Below the pieces are notes generated by a model. It saw only the letters and a list, made by a program, of their open reading frames with translations, had not been told where the DNA came from and made no database searches. A DNA stretch of 64,000 nucleotides from Ascaris suum (taxonomy: Eukaryota; Nematoda; Chromadorea; Rhabditida; Ascarididae). The stretch's first letter is position 1; each line of letters starts with the position of its first letter. Below are positions 13,203 through 41,640 of this stretch, in pieces. The stretch lies in NCBI GenBank assembly GCA_013433145.1, contig CM024174.1, positions 5,604,336-5,668,335 on the forward strand. The letters are read 5' to 3'. The position numbers and the translations under genes were made by a program.

Positions 13203-16200
13203 AGGTAGCTTGAGTCCTTATGATCGCTTAGTTATTAAAGCGCCTTTTCAAGAAACAAGCGCTCTCAGATTCGATTTCAGTAATATATCGACGTATAGTA
13301 CGCCGTCATCACCTCAATTTTAAACATGCTTCAAAGTAGTGAGGTAAAAATGAGTGTATAGAAGTAGCTGGTTCCGCTGAAAAGGTGTGCATTATATTTT
13401 TTTAAAAAACTATAAAATACTCAGATTCATTATTTTTTGTTTGCTTTTTGCGTTAGTTGGCTTCAGAGGGCAGATGATTTAAAAAAAACAAATCATTTCA
13501 CCTGTCTCAGAAATCCTGCTCATTGAGAGAGGAATCCAGCTTAAATAAATGAGCTTCAGCTCGGTTATTCAACTCTAAAGCCATGTATCGATTGAACAGA
13601 AAGCTCATCTGTAAGCACCAACCAAAATGAAAACGATTCTTATTAACTATTTCTCTTAAATGACCGTCTTCATCGTTGCCTGGTAGCGTTGCAATGCAAG
13701 ATCTCCGGCCGAGAGGCTCATCGCCAATTTTATCGAATTTCATCAATCTGGGGATCTTAGCACGTCGTTTTCCTTTACAAAACAGTAGACACAAGAAGAT
13801 TGACTTCCACCCTACTGAGTCCTGTTCTTCTCTCTGACCGTTCAAGTCACCTCTGACCATAGACTTCAACTATTTGCAGGTGGACAGTACGAAAGGTGGT
13901 TATCTTGCAGAATATAAAAGGCAAAAGACAAAAAAATGGTCACGACAGGAAAACAGTGCTGCCCACTGCACATAATTGACTGCTGCATATCATATGTGTA
14001 TAAGAATGCTGATTTCTCTCTTTTTTTTAAATGCAGACAAGTGTGCATAAACAATTCGCTGCTCGCCTGTGTTCTATTCTACTCGAAACTGTGCTATTTT
14101 GCTCTTTCATTTTTCCCTCTATTCAACTTATTTCTTCCATTAACAGTCATTCTTTTGCATTTCAGGGAATCATCAGTGGTTTTCAATTAAAGCTCTGCAG
14201 CAATGCTATAAAACATTATAGGGTTTATTCTACCGACAAAATTACGAAAAAAACCTGCTAGATTTTTCGTTAGACAGGTATGAGAATAAACAACTCAGTT
14301 ATATCATATGTCTCAACGAATAGTGTTGAACGTTGGTGTGGTTGACGGTTTTTTGCTACGTGATAGGTTTCATCGGAAAACCACACTGAACGTGTTTAGG
14401 TTGTCGGTGAAGAGCCCTAAACGAAAGGCGACCGATGTGTTTGTTTATGAGCTAAAAGTTTCACCACGCATATGTAAATGAACAGATGTGCATGTAAGCA
14501 GTAGCTCAAGCAAGGTGTATCGCTATAATTGTTGATATTGAATGTCTGATTTATGGGCATTTCCGATTATCGCGCCTTCAATCGAATGTTTATGCGTCGT
14601 TTATGAGCCAATAATTCATCTATTATATTCCGAGCTCTAGTTTTCGCTTCCTTTGCTTCTGCCAATTTCCCACATTAAATATGAATTTTTAAGTAATCAG
14701 AATGGGAAACGTTCGTTTGTTTGTTGCGTTGAAGCCTCTCTTCTAGAATTTTGACGAAGTTAGTTTCATTTCTTGCGGAGTTTTTCATTCCTCATTTCTC
14801 ACTTTTTTTGGAGCGCCACTTTCTCCTTCATTTTTTTGGCTTCGTTATCTTGCTCACAAAAACTACGAACATTTTGAGCATAACACTGCAACTATTCGGT
14901 ATAAAACACTGTGTGATTACATTCATATGTTAATTGCAACCAAGAGCTATAAAAAGACAAAAATAATGTTGCCGAGAAAATAATTATTGCTAAAAGTTGA
15001 AAGTCATAAATATTTTCTTCTCGAACTTACAGACTCTTTAATACCCATTTGGCATCTATTGCATGATAAGATAGAATGCCTGTTATTTATTGAGAATGAC
15101 GGCAGCAATTTGCCTTTAGAATATCGTTTGGCGCTCGTCGTATGTTAACGAAACGTATCCGCATGTGCTATAGGCAAAATTTTATAAGTTGGCATGCCAT
15201 TGACGGGCTCTTGGTGCCATCCTTATAAAGACACATCGAAACAAACTTCAGAGAATTTGAATCTCTTTCAGAGTGCAAGAGAAGTAAAAAGAATTCAGCA
15301 AATTGCTGATAAAATGTACTTTTCTTCTAGCGATGTCCCTTGCCTTTTAACTTCACTCCTGACTGCCTAGGAAATGAAAGATGCCTTGGTACATTTTAAA
15401 AGTTGACATTTTTACGAAAGGTCTGGAAAATTTTCATGGGGCATTTCAGCAAATCGTTTGCTTTTATCGAATACCACCATAAAGGACCACTATTCAAGTT
15501 GCCGAGAAAAAGCTTTGGCACACAATTGCTCCCCACAAGAGCAACTGTTAAAGTTTGCGTCGCTTATTTTTCGAATACTATAGCGTATTTGACCTTCTCC
15601 TCTGAAGTTGTTACGTTGAGCATAATGGTTTCAATTTTCCATATCGTTCATCCCAGCATGCTATAATCAATAATCACGTCCCAAATCTACAAAATTCGGA
15701 CCAAAATTTTGCAAAATATTGTTAACTTCCTTGAAAGTATTAAATTCTAGTCTAAGAGACGACTTCGTTGAAGTTAAATTTCGCCTCAGCGCTGAATTCA
15801 ATTTCAGGTGGTGAATAGCAATTTCAGTTGTTTTTGATCTCTAAATTCAAATGCACATCATTCAGGCATTTATCGATCTGCGTCAGTGGTGTCTTTTCTA
15901 GTATCAAATTTATGTCACACCTGTCGTAAATATATTCATCGGAAAAATTCACATTTTCTTTTGCAGTCATCTCATTCGACGGCGCTATTTGACCCAAATT
16001 CTTTAGATATTATGCGGCAACTAAACAGAACAATCGGACGATAGCTAATACTATTTATCCGTTAGCCTCATAAAGTGTGGGAGGATACTGCATCAATAAT
16101 TTCTGAAATATTAAGTTCGACGACTTTATTATTGCCTCGATTTCCGCTTATTTTTGGATGAGAACCAATGATGTCATTTTGAAGATTTACCAATTGTTTC

Positions 16201-19200
16201 ACACAAAAAAAAACGCTTAGTGATATCTCGAATAATATTTGAACCAAATGGCTTCAAAAACTTCTTTGGACGAAACCACTTAAAAAATTTTTTTTCAACA
16301 ATTCGTGTAGAAGTTTTCAAATATTTCAGAGTATTTTTTAGTTTTGATACCTTTTTCGGCGACCTTTATTAATCGACGAGTAAAACGTGTTCTATCTAAG
16401 TGCCTGCTTTTGTTCGTTCCATTGTGCGAGCAAAACTCTTTCATATTTCTCTGCTGATCTCTAAATGTGTGGAACGAACATCGGATTTTTTAACGTAAGC
16501 TTGAAAACGTTTTTTAAAAATGAGATCGTTTTTCTCAACGTAAAAAAATCAGGAGCCGAAATTGAAAAAGATTTGAGTGCTCATTCAACTGGATGCTGCT
16601 CACCACTCATATGAACTCTCAACAAATGAGTCGGTGATCTATTTTGAGCATGAACATGCCAACATGATGCTGCTATCTGTTGCCTGCTGCCAACATTGCC
16701 TGTTGTTGTGGTGTGTACACTATCCAACTATCCTTAACATCTGTTTTCGGATGCAATCTGTTTCATCAATTGAAAATACTTTGCACATGTGTACATTTAT
16801 CGACAATTCGTTAGCCCTTCCTTTATAGCAGGTCCTTATTACTCACCGAATGTTTTACGATACCACATTCAACACGCCATACACAACGATAGCTTATGTC
16901 CTCTGATTGCCGTTGTTTTGAAGAAATGAGCAGAAGAATGAAAAATTAGTACAGTAAAAATTAGTGATTAGTTTGTAAAGAGATGGAATGAAAGAAAAAA
17001 GAAGATATGCATATGAATAGATGCAATGAGATCTTTGAAGTTTTTCGCTCGAACAAGCAACATTCCACAGATAGTTAAAAAATAAATAAATCTAGCGGGA
17101 GTGAAACAAGAAATACTGCATCGCTTCGTGATGCATCCACTCACTCCTTTGCCACTTTTTAATCTTCGAAGTCGCAACCTCATCTTCTTCTCATATTTCT
17201 AAATCAAATTTCAACCGCTAAATTTTAAACAAACGCTTTTACATAAGCCAAATTTCATGTACGTCAGGAGTACCGATATCCTCCCCTTCTCAACCTCTTA
17301 CACCGCCCGATACTCTCTCTTAGCAAGGCAAGAAAATCGTACTGAATTGCATACAATTTATCGCAACAGTCTGAAAGGGTTTTAGTGACTAAAATTATTG
17401 AAGCGAATTAAAATGCCCGAAATTTAATTAATCGAATATGATTCACTCAAAATGCGATCGCTTTAAGTCGGAAGATAACGGAAGTACAAAAACATCTATG
17501 TTGAAGCAATCAAATTGCACGATCCATATACGAGCAGCAAATAAAGGCACATTAGAGTCTATTCAAACCACAGTTTTGTTCGATGTTAATTAGTTGCGCT
17601 GCAATGCGCATCCTTTGATGTTCGCCGATCAACTCACCTAGCATCATGACTGCCAATTACGCTTAAGGCTGAACTCGTCGCAATTCCTTTAATAAGACTG
17701 GATCTCTGATCGCCTCTTCCGTTTGTTTGGCATTCCAGTCATCTGTATTCTCTGTCCACTTCAAATATCCTCAATCGTCCATCGTCATCCATCTGATTTC
17801 GTCATCCGTCTAGTGGTTTCCTTTAACTGATCACGAATAACTCGAATAGTTTTCATCGCTGAGTTGTCTATGCCCGAGCTAAGAACAATCCTTTTGAAGA
17901 CGCAGATATATATCAAAAATTCAAAAACAAATTTCAGAAGTGATCGTATGATACGTCCGAATGTTAGATGGAACAAATGCTCATTTTGCATAATTTCACT
18001 TTGGCAAACCACATCGTATCAAGGAACTCTCAAACTTGCAGTTAAACCCTCTAAAATATTGCCTACTTCTCTACAAACTTCTAAATACTTTTTCGGCATT
18101 TGCTTCTCAGACATCTGTAATACTTTTCGAGTTCGCAAAGTTTTCGGACTTAACAAAGAAAAATGTGTTATTGCTAAGTATTAACTAACATACTTAACGC
18201 TATCCAGAGATTTGAATTCTTAGACCATTCACAGTCGTTACTTCCGAGGAATGAAGAGAGCACTAAAGCAGATGTGTTCACTGTCTCAGGTGCAAATAAC
18301 CAAAAATAAGGAAAGTGATAACAGAATATTCATCAATAAGCGGAGATACTAGTTTGCAGTTGACTTAGTTCGTTTTGCTTCGACAAACTACATTAAGGTT
18401 ATGTGGCGAATGATCTAAGTTGTGCATAGGTAGGCAAAAGTTGCTCTGCGAGGAAAAGATAAGGAATAATGGAACGATTTTTAAAATAAAATGGGAGATA
18501 TGCGTATTACAACTGGTGTCATCAACTCACAGTTTTTCATATGGCGATGCATATACCTGGAAATTGTGGTGGAAAAAATACGCAAAATCAGCTAGTTACG
18601 GAGCGATAAGAAAATAAGAGACAGTTGCAGGTCATGAAGTTGAACTATCAACCAAGATTTTCTCTGAGCAGCACAAATCTTCACCACTTAGAAATTTTCT
18701 TCTGGCAAACCATCTCGAACTGCGTCGATAATGAGGATAACCAGCTTCCTTGGCATATCAGGTTGCAAAGGGACAAATATGAGGAAAGACTGCGACCTGT
18801 CTTTAGACCTGTAATGCTTAATCCCTTTAAAAGAAAAGACCCGTGCTATTTTAGAGCAAAAGGATCGTGTGAGTCATATGAGTGGCAAAAAAATGAATGC
18901 CCGCTCTCTATTAGGTGCATTATATATTCTTCTTCGTGCCAAAGAGTGGCCGTTTCAGGCGGTTGTATCACAAAGGTACATTAATAAGATATGTGCATTT
19001 CTAATATCATACCATCCGCATCATGTAAATAATATCACACCAAATTCAAACATAGCATCTAAATACCGAGCAGCAAACTGAAAGAAATTTAGGAGATTTA
19101 TCACTCATTTTTTATTATCGCCCTTCTTACCCATCCCGATGCAACCTGGCATGTTACGAACTGGTTATCAGCCTTATCAAAGTTCTTTGATTTGGTTTCC

Positions 19201-20750
19201 CAGAAGGCGACTGTTAGGCAGTGAAGAATGGTAGAGCTCATAGAGTGTGTCATATCTTAGCACTTCGTACAATTGATCCGCCATCGATCGTTGAGGCGCT
19301 ACCTATTAGATGAAATGATTTTCTTTCAATCTTTAATCCATAATTCCGTGAGGTAGACGAAAATTTGAAACTGCGCTTTTATCGCTTCGATCTAACCTCT
19401 TCAATTTCTATGGTAGAATCATCGCAGTTCCCTTTATTAGGCGTATTATATGGCACCCTACTGCAACAACACGGCGACGTTTGATTGCTCTTTCATCGCA
19501 AATATCAGCACTGACAATGGGTTAGGTGAGGAGTGTTTTTTCGGATAGCGTGCGAACTGAACGACTATCGGTAACTTCAAAATCAATTTCATCTCCGGAA
19601 ATGGAAGCTTTTTTTGTCAACATCGGAGCGCTCATTTTCCCTTCTTTCAGTGATTTTTTCATCCTCTATTCTACAGATGTTTCATTTCCGTATTGAGTAA
19701 ATTAGTGCCTTTCATTCTCCATCCTCATCCTTTTAATTTGCGGCATACTCGAACATGTGAAATCACTGCATTCAGTGAGTGAATAACCTTTTAAAATTAG
19801 TTACATCCTTTGGAATTAGTTAATCTTTCAGTGAAAGAAACAGAAAGTCTACGTCAAATTTTGAAACTCATTGTAGTTAGATGTTACCCTAATATTGCAT
19901 TGTATCTTCTAGGAAACGAACCATCAGCTGTACGTGAATTGTGTAGGTGAAGAGCTTTTAATATAGAAAAATATCGGACCTCGAGGTTTTAAGTAAACAA
20001 ATGTCTCAAATTTTTTGTTTTTTCTGGTCATGTAGCCGTTCCTTCATCACAAAGTAGTTCTCGGCTTTGCTTACTGATTAATTTACCACTTTGCTTCGCT
20101 CTATTCCTCTTTTCAAGCCCCTCTCTCGCTCTCCCCATGACTAAGAGTCACCCTTCATCGACGGTCATTGTCTCGGACGAGTTCATGCACTCTGCAAATG
20201 TTTGCACAACGAATAGCGCTTCAAAAAGGCGTAAAGCGTTGATTGCGTTTGCAAATTGGATTACGATAATCTGTGATATAAAAGGCGGTCCTTTCAAAGG
20301 TGCCATTGCTCTGGCAGATGTTAATGTTTACCGAACTCTTATGCTTGGACACTGACAAGTGACATGCAATATATGCACACTGGGTGGTCAGAATATTCGA
20401 AACAAGTTCCTTGACGAGGCAGATGCTTCTTATTTCGGCTCTTTTTCCTTTCCGTTTCACCCCTCTCTTTCTCACGATCGTTTGTGCAAAAATGGCTGTT
20501 AGTACATAAATTCCTTTATCTGCACCTCTCAACGATGTACAAACACTAGAACGCCTTCGCTTTCCTTGTACCTTATAAACTGGATTCCGCTAATAAATTT
20601 TTGAACAGGTAGGAAGTGAGAATAGGAAAAAACAAATAACCTCCTTATTCGCCTTGTAAAGTGAGACCTTTTGATGTTCCTTTCGTAAGAAGCATCTCTA
20701 GTTTTCTGCATACGACATGAACGGTTAGGTTCATAGCAATTTTGCAGCGA

Positions 20751-20770
20751 GCTGCAATGGGCTGCAATGG
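20751..20770. repeat. 10-bp perfect tandem duplication
   Basis: GCTGCAATGG twice in a row. Confidence 0.95.
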
Positions 20771-21782
20771 TAGCGACTTGTGCCGGAAACAGAGCATTAC
20801 GACTTCGAATTCACCTGCTCGTGAAACGTTCCGCCTACCTATCGAACACCGAAATGTTTAGCAAAAATTTCATGTTAGATCCGAACTATCATCCCTGTGA
20901 TGGGCCTTCGACCCACTTTCAGTTTTTTTCGACAATTATTTTCCTTTCCTCGCAATTATTTCTAATTTGCTCCTTTGCACCTCAATTTGTTCTGCTAAAA
21001 AAAGACAATAGGTGATTTTCAAAAAGTTCGATCACTTTTTCAGAAGTATGCGCATTATGGTCATATTATTGCGATCATTACGGTCGGCTAACAGAAAAAA
21101 TGAAAAACTAAATAAAATCGCTCATTATGAAGAGATAAAATGTCTTTTGGAATTTGCACCTCATCTGAATGGTCATTTTGATCGTTGTTGATTTCATTTA
21201 TCAAAATTTTCAGCTAAATAGATTTCAAAATATCCGCCACAAATTAAAACAAAACCAGAATTTACGAACCTCCATCATGCAGCCATGGTAACGAATCAAT
21301 TATCTAAGCAATAGCAACGCTCGTTTCAAACTCTATTATATAAGTTGGCAAGTTGTAATCCATTTCATTGGGAAGAACAGTGAACACAAAACCTGCTACT
21401 AAAAGCCAGTCTCTGTCACGCAATTTGCCATTCCACACTCTTATTCAGTCTGGGGCGGCACATTTCCTTCATCACCGACTGGCGTCGAACGAGAGTCGCG
21501 TGCACTCCACCATCCTCTACTAGATCAAATTAACCACTGCGCCATCCTCCATCGCCGAATGTTGACCTAGTTAGCCGTTTTATCTTTCGGTTACACGGGA
21601 GAGTTTCATCCAGTCGCGATACATATACCATCAGCGATGAAATGTGCAACTCGATGTTGTAATAACAACTCAACAATCATCCATTCTGTCATCGGAAATT
21701 CCAAATAAGCATACTGCCATACTGAAATATAGCAATTTGCTGCTATTGACAACTCCAATTGCCAAACACTTAGAATGAAACT

Positions 21783-21872
21783 GAGGCAAAGGAGAAAATG
21801 AAATGAGATAAAGAGATAGAAATGAAATGAGAGAAGAGAGAGAAATGAAATGTGAGAAAGAGAAGAAAACGG
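21783..21872. repeat. GA-rich purine tract with GAAATGAGA units
   Basis: About 90 bp almost free of pyrimidines except regular T in repeated GAAATGAGA-like units. Low-complexity frames on the opposite strand come from it. Confidence 0.7.
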
Positions 21873-24483
21873 AATCAAAGCAAGGGAAAGAAATAGCACT
21901 CATTGCAAACAAACCGCCCTTAGTCGAAAAACATATTGAGTTTATACTTAAGGAACTAAGGAATCCATTTTGCACTCACTTAGCGTCAATTTTTGAAGTA
22001 CTCCTTTATTTCTGGCAAAGCTTTTAACAGTCGAAGAAATAACCGCCACAATAAAATAAACAATTCACTTTTTATGTAATGTCGTAAAAATAAATTGTAC
22101 ATTCGAATCCGTTTAAATCCTTGAAAATTGCTAAAAAGTCGACAAATATGGAAACTAATAATGATTGTTTGTCGTATTTTCTCCTTCTTAGATGAGTACC
22201 GATGGAAAATATTTCCTTCAATGAGACTTCTATACAGTGGTTAGGTAGAAAGATAATTTTAAAGTTATTAGATGACATCCGCTTCATCAAACTTCAATTT
22301 CAACAACTTCGCAATTGGTTTATTCTTTCAACTCGTTCCACACGACGACAAACTTCCTAATAATAATATCGTACCAATTTTCCATGAGTTAATGATAAGC
22401 AACGCTTCGCAGATCTCAATCTCACTTTGCTTGCAGATTCTTGAAAAGTTGACAATCTCATCGTCACCTGCACCTTTATAACAACGCCGTTAGCAATTAA
22501 AATCTGTGGACGAGTAACGTAACTCTATAAAGAAAGATCAATTTATAAGCAATTAACATTATTCGTTTCATTACTCCATTCCAATCATTTCGATTCCCCT
22601 CTTCGTTTGGAAAATGATAATGCAGGAAATTCATCAGTACATAATGAGCGGTGATGTTAATCGCAGATGCATAAATCATCGAAGTTTCTCACCACTGACA
22701 GCTGAATTACCTGCGGGGATCTTCAGATGGATATCATCATTGTACTGCTTGACCATATGTGTGCATTGATTGACTACTTTGTGCTCCATTTCCTATTTCG
22801 ATAAATGAACAACACTCTTCATTATTCAAATTGAGTTCTAAGCAACTTATGAAGAAATTATTGACGGTGTCCAAATTCTTAACTAGAAGACGGAGTTGAC
22901 AGCTACCACAAAAATTCTTTAAAAACAATTTTAAAAAACATTAGTCTTTCATTGTCTCGAAGAAGAATTCAAGACACAACAATACCTGTATTGCTCATCC
23001 TTCTTGTACACTTCTTTCGGTCCTCTCCCTCAAGCTCCTGTTCCCTCTTTCTTATTCGTCCTTCTCTTCCCTCATTTTTAATGCAAACTCTTCCGTAAAA
23101 CGCTTGTAGAGGTTAAAGGTCCCACGCTCAGAAGGCAACAATTGTCATTGCGCATTCTAGAGCAGTTTAGAAATAGCCGCTAAGGGCAACTCATTGGCGG
23201 CTTCACTAAAAGAGCTTTTCCTCTCAACCGATTGAGGATTAATTTATTGTTTTGGTGCATTTTGGCGCACAGCTACAACCGCTTTCTACTAATGGCAATT
23301 TTGTTGCTTATCAACTTCTCGTAGCTATAACAAATCAACGAACCGATACTAAATGTTGCAATTTAAAATCAAATTTATCAAAGCACATACATACGCAAAT
23401 CCTTTGTTCCCTTTAAACAGTACTTCAGTAATTTTGAGAGTTCTATACAATTGTTGGCACAACTCATTCTTGAATTCATACCAGTGAAATCGATTTTTCG
23501 ACAATAAATAGAATTTCGATATACTGGCGATAATTAACAACCGGATGTGCATAAATGAACTTATAAATTAGGATTCAGAGTCGCAGAAGTTTCTTTCAAA
23601 TACTGCCATCAAGGAATTTTTAGACTAATCAAGAGTCCTGTCATACTTTCCTAATGAAGTACGGGGACGGTAAGCGTCACTAAATTAAAAAAATCACATA
23701 CATTCATGGCCGATGGAAAGGTTTATGAGCGAATATTGACTCGAAATGGAATATCCAAAGAATTAACCTGGAGGAAGGAGGATGGTGACCGGGATGGGCA
23801 GTTATCGGAGTTTCTCGTTAGGTAATTGTCTTCACTGCTCAGTAATCGCAATTTTTATACATCTTTTCATTGCAATACAAAAGTATAATGCAGCTTCCAT
23901 TCAGCACTTATTACTATCTCAGTTGGTGTCTTTTCATCTCTTCTGTACAGCCGCTCTTGGAAGCATAGATTTGGAAAAAAACAGCCATTCAAGCGAAAGT
24001 ACTCTAAATATTTGAGTTTAAGTTTGTAGTCCAGTCATCCCATATTCTTTTAAAACTTTTAACTTCGAAAGCAACATACTGAGACACCTCAGGGAATTCA
24101 CACCGCGATATCTCATTCATCATCACTCGGAATTGCAGGAACCGCATCGGTATGATTGTTCGCTAGCAATGGAATTGCCTGCCAACTTAGAAATTGCTCC
24201 TATGGAAACACTACAACAGCTAAATGTCGAAAGGCAACCTTGCTCATGTCTTCTGCTCGAACTTCTAATTCATTTGAAAGCGATATTGTGTTTGTCTAGA
24301 GCTCTGTACCTATTTTGTTTTTTTTTTTCGATGATAAGTGGCCAGTGCAAAAAAAGCATGTCTCGCCAACCTTTCAGATACGCTTTACAAAGACTCATTT
24401 CCACTTATTTTTCAGCATATATAGCTGCAATCTTTCATTGATGTTTCGCTGATATCACTGTGAAACTTTGTATGGTTGTGATT

Positions 24484-24517
24484 CTACTTTTTTCCAAAAA
24501 CTTTGAGAAAAAAGTAG
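24484..24517. repeat. inverted repeat, 11-bp stem
   Basis: CTACTTTTTTC (24484-24494) pairs perfectly with GAAAAAAGTAG (24507-24517) around a 12-nt loop. Confidence 0.8.
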
Positions 24518-24841
24518 TTGAAATAGCGAAAACTCATAGATCAATTTTAACTGTCTTTTCGATACGCCGAGGAAGACGAAATAAGTGAGTAATTAAATTT
24601 ATAAATAGATTTCAGATTCTCATAAGAAACAAAAAAGAGGCACATCATCACAAAAAGTAGATGCATTTAAGAGCACAAGTTGAGCGAGAAAAACTAAACA
24701 AAATTTTTATAAAATAGAAAAATTCGCACATTATTTTCAGCGTTCGCTAAGTATATTTACAATTATGAAACATGAACATAAACTGCAAATAAAAAATTCT
24801 TAACGAATTTTTTCGTGAATAGAAAATTTTTAAAATGTCAC

Positions 24842-24928
24842 CTGCCCAAATGTCAAAACACAGAGAACTCTGATGAACATCGCCAATGCACCCACTGCCG
24901 ATCGAAAACGTCGACAGCGAGGTGGCAT
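24842..24928 (-). CDS. possible first exon encoding a signal peptide
   Basis: ATG at 24928, MPPRCRRFRSAVGALAMF then IRVLCVLTFGQ, ending CAG|GTGACA in phase 0. A basic n-region and hydrophobic core fit a signal peptide; an in-frame ATG also occurs at 24952. The patch is near 50% GC in an AT-rich surround. It lies downstream of Delta on the same strand, so it cannot supply the missing Delta leader. No continuing exon was identified. Confidence 0.22.
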
Positions 24929-27025
24929 GTGCACGCATCCAGTCGACTCCATCACTGACTAATAAGATACCGTCGTTAAGCATGGAAAAAACGAACACAT
25001 TACCTAAGAGAGCAGCGGCATAATTTTATGCGGTTCCTTCATTAAGATTCAACTGATTTCAGTGCAGCCTCTCTCCTACTATACAAGCTTTCGGCAAAGA
25101 GAATCGATCAGAGATGAAGGGAATGGGTAGGAAGTGTGGAACTGGGAGGGGCGATAGGGATAGGAAGAAAGTGGAGCAAAAGTTGAATAATTTCTTCAAT
25201 AGAAATGGGAATGACGGTATTTGACAGCGTCTTAGAGTGAAGTCAACAACAAAAACAACTTTCAATAATAATAAGGTTATTATGAAAAGAGACCATTTGA
25301 GGGAGAAAGAAACAGTCAGCGACATCGAATCACAAGCAATACAAAAGCTGTACAGATAGAAGAAAGTGGACACTGCAAATGGGCTTCCAATTTGCGATCC
25401 ATCGCATCGCTTTTAACCGCTATTTATTCATTAATAAAAAGTGAATGCCGAATTATTTAGCACATATTTCGGCAACGATTCTGAGGTAATCCGCTTCAAG
25501 CATTCAACCAACAAAACGGATCCTACGCATGCTCACAGATCTATTTATTAGAGTCTTTCTATTTGAAGGAAAAATCAAAATGCATCAAAAAGTTGAGTTA
25601 TTGCGAATGCGCTCTCCTTTTAGGAACCAAACGCCTCGCAAAAATCGCATATAAAATGATATCATAAAAGATTGCGGCTTAAAAGATACAACAAAGTTTA
25701 CAAATAATAAAAATTGAACGAAACACAAATATTACAAGACATAAACAATATGTTCACCTAGAATTAGCACAAGCGGGAATGAATCAACACAACGGAACAG
25801 GATAAGTATTGGACGGGTAGGAGAGGCTAAGAAAAAACATGAAAATAACCTGTGCGGTTTACGACAGTCTCAATTAATTTTCAGTAGGAAGCTGGAAGGG
25901 AAGGCAACAGGATATCGGGGTGTGATCGACTAGACTATTAAATCAGACTAGCCCTATGAATCAAGCTTATCCACAAAAGTACTGTTTTCACTTACTCGCA
26001 GTTCAAAAAACCTTTCAGTGAATAAAGGGGACGAGGACGTTGAGAAAAGGAAGATACACAGAGAAAAAAATACACGGATGGGAATCTAATCCTTGCTCAG
26101 TGTTGTTTTCATATCGCTGGCAGCAGGTGTACTCAGGAATAAACACATTTTCGAACAGACTTCTCCCTGCCCATTACCTTATTATAAATATTCAACAACT
26201 AAAACAAACCATAAACTAAGGTAGTGAGCAAACGAGTAATAGACAAACTTCGAAAGAGAGAGGAATAAAAAATCGCCAAAAAAGGTGGATACAATGAAGC
26301 AGAGGAATAAAGGCATAGAAATATAGGGCACAGAAAACAGTGAGCAGCAACCGAACAAATAGAGTAACGAAAACAGAGATGAGTGCAATCGAGACCGTCG
26401 CAGTCAGCACGATGCAGACCTATGCGCAGTGGTTGTCGCAAAAAAAAATCACAGATTTCGGAGATCCGATCGAGTATAAAACAAGATGACAACTCTTGCG
26501 AGATCGATTTTCACCACCCAACTTATTTTTTTTGGGGGGGAGAGGGGTCCCATTGTGGAATACAAACACGCCGCGGTTTCAGATTTTTCAAAAAAACTCT
26601 CGGTAAACAAATTTGTAACCATTATTAACATGAGAACCAGGCTTAAAAACAATTTCTGGCCAGTTGAACGGAGAAAAAGATTCACGATAAAATTTGGACG
26701 CCAAACTCAGAAAAAAGAGAGGTAGTACGATTGCAAAGAGTCTTATAAGGCACCGAATGGACACCGAAATGTGCATAGGTCAACTGAAGACACTGGCTCG
26801 AGCTGTTCAGAGATCACAATTTATGACCACAATACAACCATTCATTTGCTTAATCCTCACCTGCTTTTGCCTATAAGCTGAACATGGATGTCACATTAAA
26901 ATGAATGTAACCACGTTGGTTGGCAAGAAATTACTCTAAACCGAAGAGCGTCGTATTCGAATACCAACATGAATGGTGTTGCGATTGCAGCCGAACCATA
27001 CAGCGGGATATCAAAGAGAGCGAAT

Positions 27026-41580
<14,555 letters not shown>

Positions 41581-41640
41581 TTCGAAGTTTAGCACATCAC
41601 GTGAAAACTTTTCATACTTATATCTTCTGATTTCAATCTA
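41581..41640 (-). promoter_or_regulatory. possible 5' leader with splice or trans-splice acceptor
   Basis: On the minus strand CCTCTTTAATAG ends at 41638, a good pyrimidine-rich acceptor 58 nt before the ATG at 41580. Between them is a short out-of-frame upstream ORF starting ATGAAAAG. This would suit a cis- or trans-spliced 5' leader if the ATG at 41580 were the true start. It competes with the model in which exon A starts at 41556. Confidence 0.3.

Larger units (their letters stand above)
12877..27025. other. region between globin and Delta, no identified gene
   Basis: Mostly AT-rich sequence with short chance frames. Noteworthy items are a minus-strand coding-like frame (13507-13869), a 10-bp tandem duplication (20751-20770), a GA-rich tract (21783-21872), a plus-strand frame with a good acceptor (24139 onward), an 11-bp-stem inverted repeat (24484-24517) and a possible signal-peptide exon (24842-24928, minus). 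The 3' untranslated region of Delta should lie in its last few hundred bases. Confidence 0.5.

Noticed and set aside
21606..21975. Minus-strand Ser/Leu/Phe-rich frames
   Set aside because: Translation of the complementary strand of a GA-rich low-complexity tract.
24841..24955. Plus-strand frame containing CTHCRSKTSTARW, resembling half of a GATA zinc finger
   Set aside because: The Trp spacing is off by one and the second Cys pair is missing.
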